NCBI GenBank assembly: GCA_009809945.1
Contig: WTPW01001166.1
Span: 62,001 to 126,000 of the forward strand
DNA length: 64,000 bases
From: Gigaspora margarita
Taxonomy: Eukaryota > Glomeromycota > Glomeromycetes > Diversisporales > Gigasporaceae
Reading direction: 5' to 3'
Within the stretch, counting starts at the first letter, position 1; each line of letters begins with the position of its first letter. The notes beneath the pieces were generated by a model that was not told where the DNA came from, ran no database searches, and saw only the letters and a program-made list of their open reading frames with translations. Below are positions 23,015-34,154 of the stretch, in pieces. The translations under genes were made by a program, and so were the position numbers.

Positions 23015-23279
23015 TAGTGATTTAAGCTGACTAAGGCAGCCACATCTAAGCTGGCTTAGCCAGCTAAGCCAGCTAATGTAATGTGATTAGCTGGCTAATG
23101 TAGCTAAAAGCTAACTATTGTAAGAATTCGATAAATTCTAAAAAGGAAAATAAATACGACCAAAAATAACTGAAATATTCCGAATACAGACCAATAGTTA
23201 GCCATTAGCTAGCTGCTTAGCTGATAATTTAGTTGGCTAGCTAAGCCAGCTAACTAAAACCATGTGGCTTAAATTACTA
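23015..23279. mobile_element. One-word hAT-like element (AGCTGGCTAAGCCAGC)
   Basis: The ends are TAGTGATTTAAGC and its complement GCTTAAATTACTA. The flanking 8 bp are identical, ATCAGATC at 23007-23014 and 23280-23287, a perfect hAT-type duplication. Inside, TTAGCTGGCTAAGCC-type words repeat in both orientations on each side of a unique centre (about 23120-23185). Confidence 0.85.
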
Positions 23280-23329
23280 ATCAGATCAGATCAGGTTATA
23301 CAAAATGCTAAATTTTTTGAACTACTATT

Positions 23330-24300
23330 TTAGATAACTTATACAGGAGAGTCCCCAAAATTTTGGGTTAGAATAAGCTATAGTGCATTAAAATTATGGT
23401 TGGCTGAATCAAAATTGATCAATTTTGGCCTATAATTATAAAAAAATTTTACTAATAAATCATATCCATTCATTAAGTAAAAAATGCCTAGCTGATAATT
23501 TGGCTATAGAACCTACTAAAAACTAGGGCTAAATACCAACCTAGATCCAATGCATTCAACCCAGAATTTTGTTGACTGTCCTGTAAAATTCATCTTATAT
23601 AGAGTTATATTTTGTATAATTAAGCTAATTTAGGTCATATTATGAATTTTGTAATGATTGTCAATAATTATTTTCGGTATAAAATGCAGTTTTGGATAAG
23701 AAAATTTTAGATAGTATAAGGTTATACAAAACGATATACTAGTTAATTAAAAACTACATTTTTATTAAGAAAAATTTACTGTAATTTTGATAATTATATT
23801 AAATATATATGATAATTGCATTTTAGTATTCAGGTAAAATACAAAGTGAATTAACTACCTTACAACTCCAACTTATATAGGAGTACCAAAATTCCTAGTC
23901 GGGATATATCAGAGCAGGACCCTAAAATATACATAGATAGGTCAGGTATGAGTTTGCTTATTTTTGAGGTTTTTTATGCAGATTTTTTCTATTTATAGTA
24001 ATTTTTGCTTATTTTTGAAGTTTTTCTGCAGATATTTCCTTTTTTAGTAACCCTATAATTAACCTGACCTATCTATGTATATTTCGGGGTCCTATCAGAG
24101 TGCATTGGATCATAGTTGGTTGGATTAGAATTTATCAATCTTGCTTCAAGATCATAAAAAATTTTATTAATAAATTATATCCATTTATTAAGTAAAAATA
24201 CCTAGCTGATAATCTTGCTATAGAACTTGCTAACAGCTAGAGCTAAACACTAACCTAGATATGATATATCCAAACTGAAAATTTGGAGATAGCCCTGTAA
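23330..24300 (+). repeat. Direct repeat pair, CCCAAAATTTTGGGTTAG unit (copies 1, 2)
   Basis: A unit opening near TATACAGGAGAGTCCCC and running through ATAAATCATATCCATTCATT, GCTGATAATTTGGCTATAGA and CTAGGGCTAAATACCAACCT occurs at about 23340-23600 and again at 23870-24300. The second copy is interrupted by the MITE 23916-24093. Two more copies lie at 30640-33260. There is no coding frame. Confidence 0.7.
23916..24093 (-). mobile_element. 178-bp MITE, second AGGACCC copy
   Basis: This is the same element as 22589-22769 in opposite orientation. It is flanked by ATCAGAGC (23908-23915) and ATCAGAGT (24094-24101), a 7/8 match. The target is the dispersed repeat unit whose other copies show the uninterrupted sequence. 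Confidence 0.8.
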
Positions 24301-24815
24301 AATCAGTTTATAGCTGATTTGAAAATAAGATAGCTATGCAGCATTTGATACTGCACAGGACTAGTATGATTATAGTACAAATAAAATTCAAAATACATAT
24401 TATATGTACCAATAGGATGTTTAGAACTAAATAACTTAATTGTTATTTGATTATACTTATTCGATTGAATTAGTTGCATTCTAATTTTATGCTTTCTATC
24501 ACGAGTTTTTGCAAAAATCTTTTCCAAAGCTTATTTGATACCTTACTGTACATAGAATGTAGTAAGTACTAGTTAGTTTATTTGGAATTATTGCAGTTCT
24601 TTTATTAGTTGCTGTTAATATTCTTGTAAAAACTTGCTATTTCAGTAGTATATAAGGGGAGGGCCATTTATCAGCTAATTAAAGTTTCACTAAGTAGCTG
24701 ACCCCACCCCACCTGATAATGTTCCAAGAATTTGTTTAGTTAAAATTTTACTCCTCTTTTGATCAAAAATATAAAAACGTCTTTGACCCAAAATAAGCTG
24801 CCCATGATTGACAAA
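24301..24815. other. AT-rich gene-free stretch
   Basis: The minus-strand frame at 24527-24303 has no recognisable motif and biased composition. I see no supported gene here. Confidence 0.5.
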
Positions 24816-25151
24816 AGTTGCTACATATAAAGTCAAATTTTACTAAGTAAATTTATTAAAGTCGCTTAAGTAAACTTATTTAGGAGATCAAAATATATCT
24901 ATTCTGAAATTTACAATGAAATTGAAGAACTTTTTATTAATTGGATTTTAATTTTTATGTTCAACGAAAAGATTAAAATTTTATTAACAAAATATATACG
25001 TTGAAAATAAAAATTAAAAGTTAAATAATAAAAAGTACTTTTTTTTTTATGAAACTTTCAGAATGGGTATAATTTAGTCTCCTAAATAAGTTTACTTAAG
25101 CGCTAATAATACATTTACATAGTAGAATTTAGACTTTACTATGTAATAACT
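24816..25151. mobile_element. Foldback element (copy 3 of 4)
   Basis: The left end AGTTGCTACATATAAAGTC and the right end GACTTTACTATGTAATAACT form inverted arms, with TTTAGGAGATCAAAATATAT inside the left arm and TTTAGTCTCCTAAATAAGTT inside the right. Same family as 18473-18812. Confidence 0.7.
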
Positions 25152-25252
25152 ATTGGCAATTGGCCAAAAATCTTTAAAATTATATATATATAATATTAAA
25201 TATCATATATATCATATATTAGGGGTCTTAGTGGGTTGGGTTGGGTCCTGAC

Positions 25253-26432
25253 CATGTTTAAAATTCAAATCAAAAATCATGTTCTCAAAAGAGCATAATT
25301 TAAATTTTTATTGTTCTCAAAAACTTTTTAGTGTTTACTATATATTAAATATATTGAACATTAATTTTTAAAGAATATTCATGTTTATATTAGTTTCAAA
25401 CAATATTGTAATATATTATTTATTAATTTACAACAAAATTAATTTTTAAAATAATAAAATCAATAATATAATAATTAATTCTATNATCAANTTTGNACNA
25501 TTCTTGGTATGCTAATTNAAANTNANNNNTTNNTNTACTGNACTTACTCACTTNTAGTTTNNNATATNGTGAATTAAAGTTATATCTAACTTTTAATAAT
25601 AAAATAAGTAGATTATAAATAAATAACTTATGCTCTGATAGTTTAATATAGTAAATAAAATAATTTTTAATAAAGAATTCTATTGTTAATAGAATAATAA
25701 CTTATTTAAAAATAAATTCTATACTTACAATTCACATACTAAGTTTATGCTTCTCTAATAATTTTTTAAACTTTGTATATGATTCTTTGTATTTTTTCAA
25801 TATAACGCAATATATTATACAATTTAATTTCTAATAATTTTGTTAAAACTTCAAGTACTTTTTATATTTGCTTATAGTAAAACAAACTTTTCTATAATAT
25901 TTTACTAATACTACTATTGGTTAATGCAATAAATTAAAATCCAATTACTTTGTTATTTAATTATTTAAACTTTGTACTAACAAATACTTTGTGTCTTTTT
26001 TACTTGCTTAGTATTAGCATATCATTTAATCCAAATCATCTATATATAAGTCTACACAATAATGATACTCTCAATATAAAAAAAATACTGCATGGCTAAT
26101 GAATATTTTATTTTAAAATCTTTAAAGGCTATTTTCTTAAATATTTATTTGTTACCCATATTGTACAGCTTTAAATATATGTGCTATACATAGTATATAC
26201 ATATGTACAGAATTTGATATGATTAAATTTCATTATCAAATTGATAAATATTTTATAATTTATTGTTCTCATTAGTAAATCTAGAATATAAAAATTTTAT
26301 GAATGTTCTCTTGAAAACATTTCAAGAGGGTAAAATGTTCTCAAATAAGAGAACCTTTTTTTAAATATTAATGTTCTTAAAAAAACTCAAATGTTCATTG
26401 AGAACTATAAGAACATTAAATTTTAAATACTG
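25253..26432. mobile_element. hAT-like element, CAGTGTTTAAAATT family, 1180 bp
   Basis: The left end CATGTTTAAAATTCAAAT (one base short of CAGTGTTTAAAATT) and the right end TTTAAATACTG flank AT-rich DNA with TGTTCTCAAAAGAG near the left and CTCAAATAAGAGAAC and TTCATTGAGAAC near the right. The 8-bp flanks are GTCCTGAC and GACCTGAC (7/8). A shorter relative is at 55066-55879. Ambiguous bases cluster at 25485-25568. Confidence 0.8.
25485..25568. other. Cluster of ambiguous bases
   Basis: About 20 N positions lie in 84 bp inside the hAT-like element 25253-26432. Isolated Ns also occur at 34240, 34245, 34282, 34300, 38380, 38420, 38429, 58675, 58738, 58749, 58767 and 61892. They fall in repeats or in near-identical paralogues, as expected of collapsed assembly consensus. 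Confidence 0.9.
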
Positions 26433-26553
26433 GACCTGACCAGGGTCAGACCCACTTGAGTCAAAACCTGACCTGGGTCTAACCTGCCTCATATCAAACC
26501 TGACCCAGATCTGACCCAACCCAACCCAACTTGGGTTGAACCCAGGTCAATAA

Positions 26554-26895
26554 TAGTCACTACATAGTAAAGTCTACTAAATTTTACTATGTAAATCGAT
26601 AAAGACTGCTTAAGTAAACATGTTTGGAAGATCAATTTGTATATACTCTGAAATTTTCATCCAAATCAGAGAAATTATTATTATTTGACTTTTAATTTTT
26701 ATGTTCAACGCAAAAAATTAGAATCTTTTTAAAAAAAATGGTTGACAAACGTAAAAATTAAAAGTTAAATAATAAAATTTCTCTGATTTAGATAAAAATT
26801 TTAGAGTACATGTAATTTGATCTCCCAAGCAAGTTTACATAAGCAAATATTATTGATTTATATAGTAATATTTGGACTTTACTATGTAGTAACTA
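26554..26895. mobile_element. Foldback element (copy 4 of 4)
   Basis: The ends TAGTCACTACATAGTAAAGT and the complement TTACTATGTAGTAACTA bound 342 bp of inverted arms (TTTGGAAGATCAATTTG and its mate). It is nested in the 25220-26952 element. Confidence 0.75.
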
Positions 26896-26997
26896 CTTGT
26901 GATCATTGTATATAATCTGACCTAGATCAGACCCAACCTAGCTAAGACCCTATTATATATATTATATATATTATATTATATATAGAACCTGATAATT

Positions 26998-29130
26998 GCT
27001 CTACCCCCATCCCTCTAAAAAATTAGCTGATAAATGGTGCTCTCCTAATAGTTAGAATTATCATAATTTCTACCATGAGTTACTGTAAAGTATTTAGCTA
27101 CAGAATTTACTAATATAGATGCAGCTATTAATTTTAAGGTTGAATTAGTTTGTATTGAAATTAGCATAATTTTTATCATTAGTTGTGATAAATATTTTAT
27201 AAACTTACTTGTATTCCATATTCCAGTAATCATATCAAGCAGTCAAAACAGAGTGATTTCTACTATAAGGTTAAAGTAAAAAACTTTGTCACTGAATTTA
27301 CTCACCAATACAGCACATAGTATTTAAGGTCGAGTTAACTTGTATTAAAATTATATAATTTATTATTATTAGAAAAAATTATGCAGAGCTTACTTGATAT
27401 CCTAATAATTATAAATCAAGTTAAAATTGAATTAGTTCATATTGGAATTGTCATGATTTAAGATCATGTTACCACATATTAAAATTATTACATTCTCTAC
27501 TATAAAAAATTCTATTACAAAACTTATTTCTATTTCAACAATCATAAAACATTGTTAAATTATAATAGTATTGTACTTAAGATATAGTTAGTTTGTATTG
27601 GAACTATCATAATTTATTTGTAATTGAGGTAGTTTGTATAGAATGCATAAGAATTATCATGATTTCTACTGTAAAAATTCTGTTACAGAGTTTATCTACT
27701 ATTCCGACAACTACAAAATTTAGTTTGCCCTAAAATTATAATTTCTATGTGATCTAGGTCAAATTGTTTTTTATTAGAATTGTTATGAATTCTATATAGG
27801 TAATTCTGTATTAGTTTGTATTAGAAATATTGATTTTTATTGTGAGTTTCTAAAAAAAAAAATTCTGCTACAGAACTTACTTACTATCTTGAATAATGAT
27901 CATATTTGTGGTTAAGTTAATTTGCGCTACAATTGTTGTATATGAAATTGTGGTTTCATTGCTCTAACTGCTTGTGAGACATTGAAGCCTGACATAATTG
28001 GCTAAATATAAAAATTAAATATGAATATTTTACCAAGATTAGAATTATCTTGATTTCTGTATAATTAAGGTTTAATTGTTGTATTTTAAATTGCTTGATT
28101 TTTGTTATAATATTTTTTTACAGAACTAACTTACTTTGCTAGTTATCAGGTATCATAAATGTCTAAAAATAAGCTACTACCTAAAATAAGCTACCTCCTG
28201 ATTTTTTTTAAAAAACTTTAAAAAATTTGTTAGTGGTTGCTATATATAAATGTCCACATTTCACTAAGTAAATCTCAAAAGTGCTATTAAGTAAACTTGT
28301 TCAGAACATCGAAATACACTTATAGAAAAAAATTTGATATCATTTAGACAACTTTTTATTAGAATGTTTTTTACTTTTTTCAAAAAACTCAATATTTCAA
28401 AAATAAGCTACCCACGTCTTTTTGTATAATTTTTTGGCCAAAAAAGGTAGCTTATTTTCAGACACATAAGGTATATAGTTATGGTCAAGTTAGCTTGTAT
28501 CAAAATTACTGTAAAATATGTAGAATAAGCATAGCACTCTCTACCCTACTTTTTTTCAATTTTAGATTGGCTGAAATAGCAATAAAATCTTTAATAATTT
28601 TTTTTTACTAATCTGAATTTAAAAAAAATAGGTAGAGTGCTGTGTTTATTTTTATATTTTATGGTATTATCATAAAAATTCTAGTTACTACAATATTTGA
28701 TTGAGTTAGCTTGCATTGGATTTTATGTAACTATAATCAATTCTGTCACAAAACTTACCCTCTAATGCTTGATATCATGATAACCATAATTTGTGATTAA
28801 AATTGAGTTAGTTTGCATCAGAAATTATCATAATTTCTGTGATTAAGGTCGAGCTAGTTGCTAGAATTATGATAGTAAAAATTTTATTACAGAACACACC
28901 CGCTATTTTGATAACAATACAATATATAGTTAAAATTGAGCTAGTTTGCATTAGAATTAATAATGAGTTAGTTTGTGTTGAAATTATTGTAGTTACTAAA
29001 AAAAATTTACAGAACTTGCTATTTTGTAATTTTAGTATGTGGTTGAGTATAGTTAGCATTAAATTTAACATGAGCTACTATAGAAAAAGTTTGTACAAAC
29101 TTGCTATCTCAATAACGGTTAATGTTTAGT
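26998..29130. repeat. Degenerate tandem repeat of about 100-130 bp units
   Basis: A diverged unit containing GAGTTAGTTTGTATTGGAAT, TATCATGATTTCTACTGTAA and TCTGTTACAGAACTTACT recurs at least ten times in direct orientation (for example near 27090, 27170, 27320, 27425, 27580, 27650, 27830, 28670, 28800 and 28940). Short open frames on both strands here are products of the repeat. Function is unknown. Confidence 0.6.
28158..28462. mobile_element. AAATAAGCTACC-ended foldback element
   Basis: The left end TGTCTAAAAATAAGCTAC and the right end GTAGCTTATTTTCAGACA are inverted repeats, with the word AAAATAAGCTAC repeated inside. The target duplication is unclear. The core resembles part of the four-copy foldback family. 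Confidence 0.5.
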
Positions 29131-29460
29131 TTATTTGGTTAATATCAATTTTTACAAATGAGCACTGCAAAGAAAAATCTGGAATTATTTAAATTTAGAT
29201 TTTTGCTTTGTAGCATTTAGATAATAAATAAATGAGCTGAATTAATCTACTACAGTATTATATTATCATGTAAATGTCATAGCTATAATGTAAACCTGGT
29301 AGTTTCTGTTTCCTTGATTCATAATGTCTAAATTTTATGCATTGATTATTAATTTATAGATCAATTGCAATTATATGACAACATTAATTCCAATAAAAAA
29401 ACATTATGATCAAAATGTCACAACAATTACAAATTTGACAATCATATAGATGATCATGAG
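29131..29460. other. AT-rich gene-free stretch
   Basis: No feature could be supported here. Confidence 0.5.
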
Positions 29461-29569
29461 TAGAGATGTGATCCGTTATCTGTTTTCATCCATTTTATAT
29501 TAAAATCCGCAGATATCTGCAGATTTTAATATGAAAACGGATGGAAACGGATAATGGATCACATCTCCA
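29461..29569. mobile_element. 109-bp hAT-like MITE, TAGAGATGTGATCC ends
   Basis: The left end is TAGAGATGTGATCCGTTATC and the right end is the complement of TGGAGATGTGATCCATTATC. The whole element is a palindrome around GCAGATATCTGC. The flanks ATCATGAG and ATCACGAG match at 7/8. Confidence 0.85.
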
Positions 29570-30021
29570 ATCACGAGAATGGTCTAATTAATAATCAATG
29601 CGTAATCTACATGCAAAATCATAACTCCTTTCAAAAATAAATAACTAAAAATCATTACTCCTACCAAAAAAGGATTTTGCAAAAATTTGCATAATGGACA
29701 TCAAAAAATTTGAACAATATCATCCATGTTGTATATTCCATGTGATCATACTAGTATTAGTGGGATTTGTAATTATCATCAGCAAATTTCAGTAATTATT
29801 TTTTAGTAATAAAAGTATAGTTTTTGATAATATAATTTTTAACTAGTACAAAACATACTGCAATAATATATTGGCCAAAAATTATATTATTGAAAAATTA
29901 TACTGTTATTACCAAAAAACAATTATTAAAATTTGGATGATCATTACAAAATTCATTATATGTCTCACTAATTTTCAATCTTGTTTTATTATAATTACTG
30001 AACTTTATAGCTCATACAGGC
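29570..30021. other. AT-rich spacer
   Basis: An inverted pair TAATAAAAGTATAGTTTTTG / AAATTATACTGTTATTACC lies at 29808-29920. No gene is visible. Confidence 0.45.
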
Positions 30022-30634
30022 TAAGGATAGGAATATAGTCATTAGTTGATTAGTCGACAATTAGTCAACTAATCGACTAAATTTTTTCATAGTCAATCGA
30101 TCGATTAGTTGATTAGTCGATTAGTTGACTAGTCAATTAGTCGATTAGTCAATTAGTCAATTGGTCAATTAGTTGATTAGTTGATTAGTCAATTAGTTGA
30201 CTAATTGATTAGTTGACTAATTGATTAGTCGACTAATTGACTAGTCAATTAGTTGACTAATCGATTAGTTGATTAATTGATTAGTTGATTAATCGATTAG
30301 TGGATTAGTCAATTAGTTAATAAGATTAATCATCTATTTCATATTTTCATTACTATATTTCTGGTATTCATTTTTTTTATATTTATTGACTAGCCAATTA
30401 ATTAACTAATCGATTAATCAACTAATTGACTAGTCGATTAGTCGACTAATCAACTAGTCGATTAGTCAACTAATTGATTAGTCTACTAATTGATTAGTTG
30501 ACTAATCAACTAATCGACTAGTTGACTAATTGATTAGTCAATTAATCGATTAGTCAATTTTTAGTCAGTTGACAACTAACAGTTTTAGTTGACTAACTAA
30601 TCGACTAAAAATTTTTAACTGATTCCTATCCTTA
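30022..30634. mobile_element. One-word hAT-like element (GATTAGTCGACTAATC)
   Basis: The ends are TAAGGATAGGAAT and its exact complement. The flanks ATACAGGC and ATACAGGG match at 7/8. About 500 of 613 bp are the word GATTAGTYRACTAATC in random orientation, split by a short unique centre near 30315-30385. There is no open reading frame. Confidence 0.85.
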
Positions 30635-30686
30635 ATACAGGGGTCCTGAAAATTCTGGGTTAGGATACATCAAAGTGCATCAGAAT

Positions 30687-32518
30687 TAGTGCTCCTATGA
30701 ACCAGACTCGAACTGGACTTTAGTCAAGTCTGAATCTGGTTTGATTTTTGGACCGGACTCAGACTTTTATATTCAAACTTTTTAGTCAAGTCCGAGTTCG
30801 GTCCAGGTCCAGTTCGAAGATTGTGAACCAGTCCGGGTTCAAATATAATTATATGTATTTTTTGGTGCTGAACAAGTTTACTTAGTGCATGTTTTTAGAA
30901 TTAATTAGTAAAATTTTATGAATTATAAGATTTTATAAAATTTTATTAATAAAATTTTATAAAATCTTATAATTCACAAAATTTTATTAATTAATTCTAA
31001 CTTTATGCACTAAATAAACTTATTCAGCACCTAAAAATGCATCAAATCAGCAGAATTAATTTTATTTACTTGAAATTTAGAGGATAGATGCATAATTTTG
31101 GATTTTTGATCAAAAAAGTCAAATTTAAGCATCTATTCTCCAAATTTCAAGTAAATAAAAAACAATCAGCCGATTTAATGTGTTATTAGGTGCTGAATAA
31201 GTTTACTTAGTGCATTAATTAGAATTAATTAGTGAAATCTTGTGAATCACAAGATTTTATAGAATTTTATTAATAGAATTCTATGAAATCTTATGATTCA
31301 CAAAATTTTATTAATTAATTCTAACTTTATGCACTAAGTAAAATTGTTCAGCACCTACAAATACATTAAATCGGCCAAATTGTTTTTTATTATACTTGAA
31401 ATTTGGAGAATTGATGCTTAAATTTGATTTTTTGATCAAAAATCCAAAATTTTGATCTATTTTTTAAATTTCAAGTAAAATAAAAATAATTATGCCGATT
31501 TGATGTATTTTTAGGTGCTGAATAAGTTTACTTAGTGCATGTTTTTAGAATTAATTAATAAGAATTTGTGAGTTATAAGTTTTTATAGAATTTTATTAAT
31601 AAAATTTTATAAAACCTTATAACTCACAAATTCTTATTAAATAATTATAACTTAATGCACTAAGTAAACTTGTTCAGCACCTAAAAACACATCAAATCGG
31701 CACAATTATTTTTATTTTACTTGAAATTTAAAAAATAGATGCAAAATTTTGGATTTTTGATCAAAAAAATCAAATTTAAGCATCAATTCTCCAAATTTCA
31801 AGTAAAATAAAAAAAATTCAGCCGATTTAATGTATTTGTAGGTGCTGAATAATTTTACTTAGTGCATAAAGTTAGAATTAATTAATAAAATTTTGTGAAT
31901 CATAAGATTTCATAGAATTCTATTAATAAAATTCTATAAAATCTTGTGATTCACAAGATTTCACTAATTAATTCTAATTAATGCACTAAGTAAACTTATT
32001 CAACACCTAATAACACATTAAATCGGCTGATTGTTTTTTATTTTACTTGAAATTTGGAGAATAGATGCTTAAATTTGACTTTTTTGATCAAAAATCCAAA
32101 ATTATGCATCTATCCTCTAAATTTCAAGTAAAATAAAATTAATTCTGCTGATTTGATGCATTTTTAGGTGCTGAATAAGTTTACTTAGTGCATAAGTTAG
32201 AATTAATTAATAAAATTTGTGAATTATAAGATTTTATAAAATTTATTAATAAAATTTTATAAAATCTTATAATTCATAAAATTTTACTAATTAATTCTAA
32301 AAACATGCACTAAGTAAACTTGTTCAGCACCAAAAAATACATATAACTATATTTGAACCTGGACTGGTTCGCAAACTTCGAACCAGACTCAGACTGAACT
32401 TATACTTAAGTCTGAGTCTGGTCCGAAGTCTGAAATTAGTAAAATTTAGAGTCCTAGTCTGGTCAATCCCAGACCAAACCCGGACTGGACTGAACCTGAA
32501 CTGAACCTAGGAGCACTA
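30687..32518. mobile_element. hAT-like element, TAGTGCTCC ends, exact 8-bp duplication
   Basis: The ends TAGTGCTCCTA and TAGGAGCACTA are exact inverted repeats. ATCAGAAT occurs immediately outside both ends (30679-30686 and 32519-32526). The outer 150-180 bp on each side consist of the word GACTCGGACTGGTCC in both orientations. The middle is a 326-bp satellite (30848-32350). No transposase is present. Confidence 0.9.
30848..32350. repeat. 326-bp tandem satellite made of hairpins, about 4.5 copies
   Basis: GGTGCTGAATAAGTTTACTT starts at 30864 (variant), 31189, 31514, 31841 and 32167, giving periods of 325, 325, 327 and 326 bp. Each unit is two head-to-tail hairpins: one from TTAGTGCAT to ATGCACTAA, the other from GCACCTAAAAATGCATCAAA to its complement. 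The array is therefore almost fully self-complementary. Confidence 0.9.
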
Positions 32519-32649
32519 ATCAGAATCATGGTCAGCAGGATTGGAATGATCAATTTTAACCCATAATCATAAAAAATTTTACTAATAAATCATATCTATT
32601 CATTAAATAAAAATGCCCAGCAGATAATTTTGCTATAGAACCTGCTAAC

Positions 32650-32934
32650 TAGGGTTCCGCAATTTGATTTGAACTTCAAATATTTGAATCAAATATTTGA
32701 TCAATTCAAATTCAAATTTGACTATATTTGATTTGATCAAATTCAAATCTGGCCAAATTTGATTTGATTTGACAAATATTTGATTTGATTTGAAAATTAC
32801 TATTAAAAATTCAAATTTAAATCAAATTCAAATCCAAATATTTGAATCAAATCAAATTCAAATCAGGGTCAATTTGATTTGGTCAAATTCAAATTGACCA
32901 AATATTTGATTTGATTTGAATTTGAGGAACCCTA
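32650..32934. mobile_element. One-word hAT-like element (TTTGATTTGAATTTG)
   Basis: The ends TAGGGTTCC and GGAACCCTA are exact. CTGCTAAC is duplicated exactly at 32642-32649 and 32935-32942. The whole interior is TTTGATTTGAATTTGA-type words in both orientations. The empty site is seen in the sister repeat units (for example near 24230). Confidence 0.9.
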
Positions 32935-33260
32935 CTGCTAACAACTAGGACTAAATACTGACCTAGATCTAATACATCTGACCCAGAATTTTGGAAACCC
33001 TCTTGTAAAATTCGAAATTTACTACTTATACAGAGGGGTTCCCAAAATTTTGGGTTGGGATATATTATATCAGAATCATTGTCAGCAGGATCAGAATCGA
33101 TCAATTTGTTCCAAGATCATAGAAAATTTTACTAATAAATCATATTTATTCATTAAGTAAAAAATGCCTAACTGATAATTTTGCTATAAAATGTGATAAC
33201 AACTAGAGCTAAATGCTGACTTAGATCTAATGTATCCAATCTGAAAATTTGGAAACAATC

Positions 33261-34154
33261 AAATATCCTGATTTAGTTAGTGTAATTCTGAAAAAATTAG
33301 AACTCAAAATTATTTAAATTTTATTATATTACAAATATATTATGTATAACTTATATTATATTAATATGTTCTTTAATGGATCGAAATAAAAAAGATAATT
33401 TTTATTTGCACTTATATATTGATAAGTAATCAGGATTTAAATTATTAGATATTAGAATTTTCCTCAATTGTCATTTGTATCTGATAATTCTGAAAGACAA
33501 CAATAAAAAAAATTTTTTTTATAGTCAATTTTATATCAGATAAGAGATCAGAATTTAAATTATTAGATATTAAAATTTTCCTCAATTGCTATTTGTATCT
33601 AGCAATTCTAAAAAACAATAATAAAGAAAAAGACATTTTTTATAGTGATTGTCATGCACTTCAATTGAGACAAAAACCTGTTAAAGCAATGTTTGGTTAA
33701 GCAATTCTTATACAATAGATAAATATAGTACTATGTGATGAATAGCATGATGTTTAAGTGCAGAATTCATGGTTTTACTGTGTTTAATGCATTGTCCAAT
33801 TAGTTATGAGATTTTGTGGATGCATATCTCTTAACTCGCTATAATAACCATATATATACTATGTAATATTACATATCACTCTGTTCCTAGTAAAATCAAT
33901 TATATTTAAAAATAAGCTACCAGATTTTTTTGTCCAAAATTGTCCAAAAAATGTTTCTTATTTTCAGAAACATATAGTACATTTTTATGATACAACTACC
34001 CTAATAATAATTACTACTAGTTATAGTTAGATTTATTATTTAATAAATTATAGCTTTTTTAATTCTAAAGCTAATTTTTATTCTAACTTTAAATTGGGAC
34101 TAATTTTTAGTTTATAATTTATAGAACAAATCTAGATATTGCATCCCTGTATAG
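33261..34154. other. Gene-free stretch with one tandem duplication
   Basis: A 118-bp direct duplication covers 33419-33654, keyed by AATTATTAGATATTARAATT and CCTCAATTG. The rest is anonymous; AAATAAGCTACC lies near 33912. Confidence 0.6.

Larger units (their letters stand above)
25220..26952. mobile_element. One-word hAT-like element (GGGTCAGGTTGGG), twice invaded
   Basis: The ends are TAGGGGTCTTAG and CTAAGACCCTA. The flanks are TCATATAT and TTATATAT (7/8). The native interior (25232-25252, 26433-26553, 26896-26940) is built from GACCTGACCC / GGGTCAGGTC and GGGTTGGGTT words. Two later elements sit inside it, at 25253-26432 and 26554-26895. Confidence 0.75.
30640..33260 (+). repeat. Direct repeat pair, CCCAAAATTTTGGGTTGG unit (copies 3, 4)
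   Basis: After removal of the insertions 30687-32518 and 32650-32934, the first unit (30640-33015) reads like 23340-23600. The second unit starts at about 33030 and runs to 33260. The older units at 23.3-24.3 kb supply the empty insertion sites. Confidence 0.7.

Noticed and set aside
30022..30634. CRISPR-like array of short repeats
   Set aside because: The words are adjacent, in both orientations, without unique spacers of constant length, and lie in a transposon of a eukaryotic genome.
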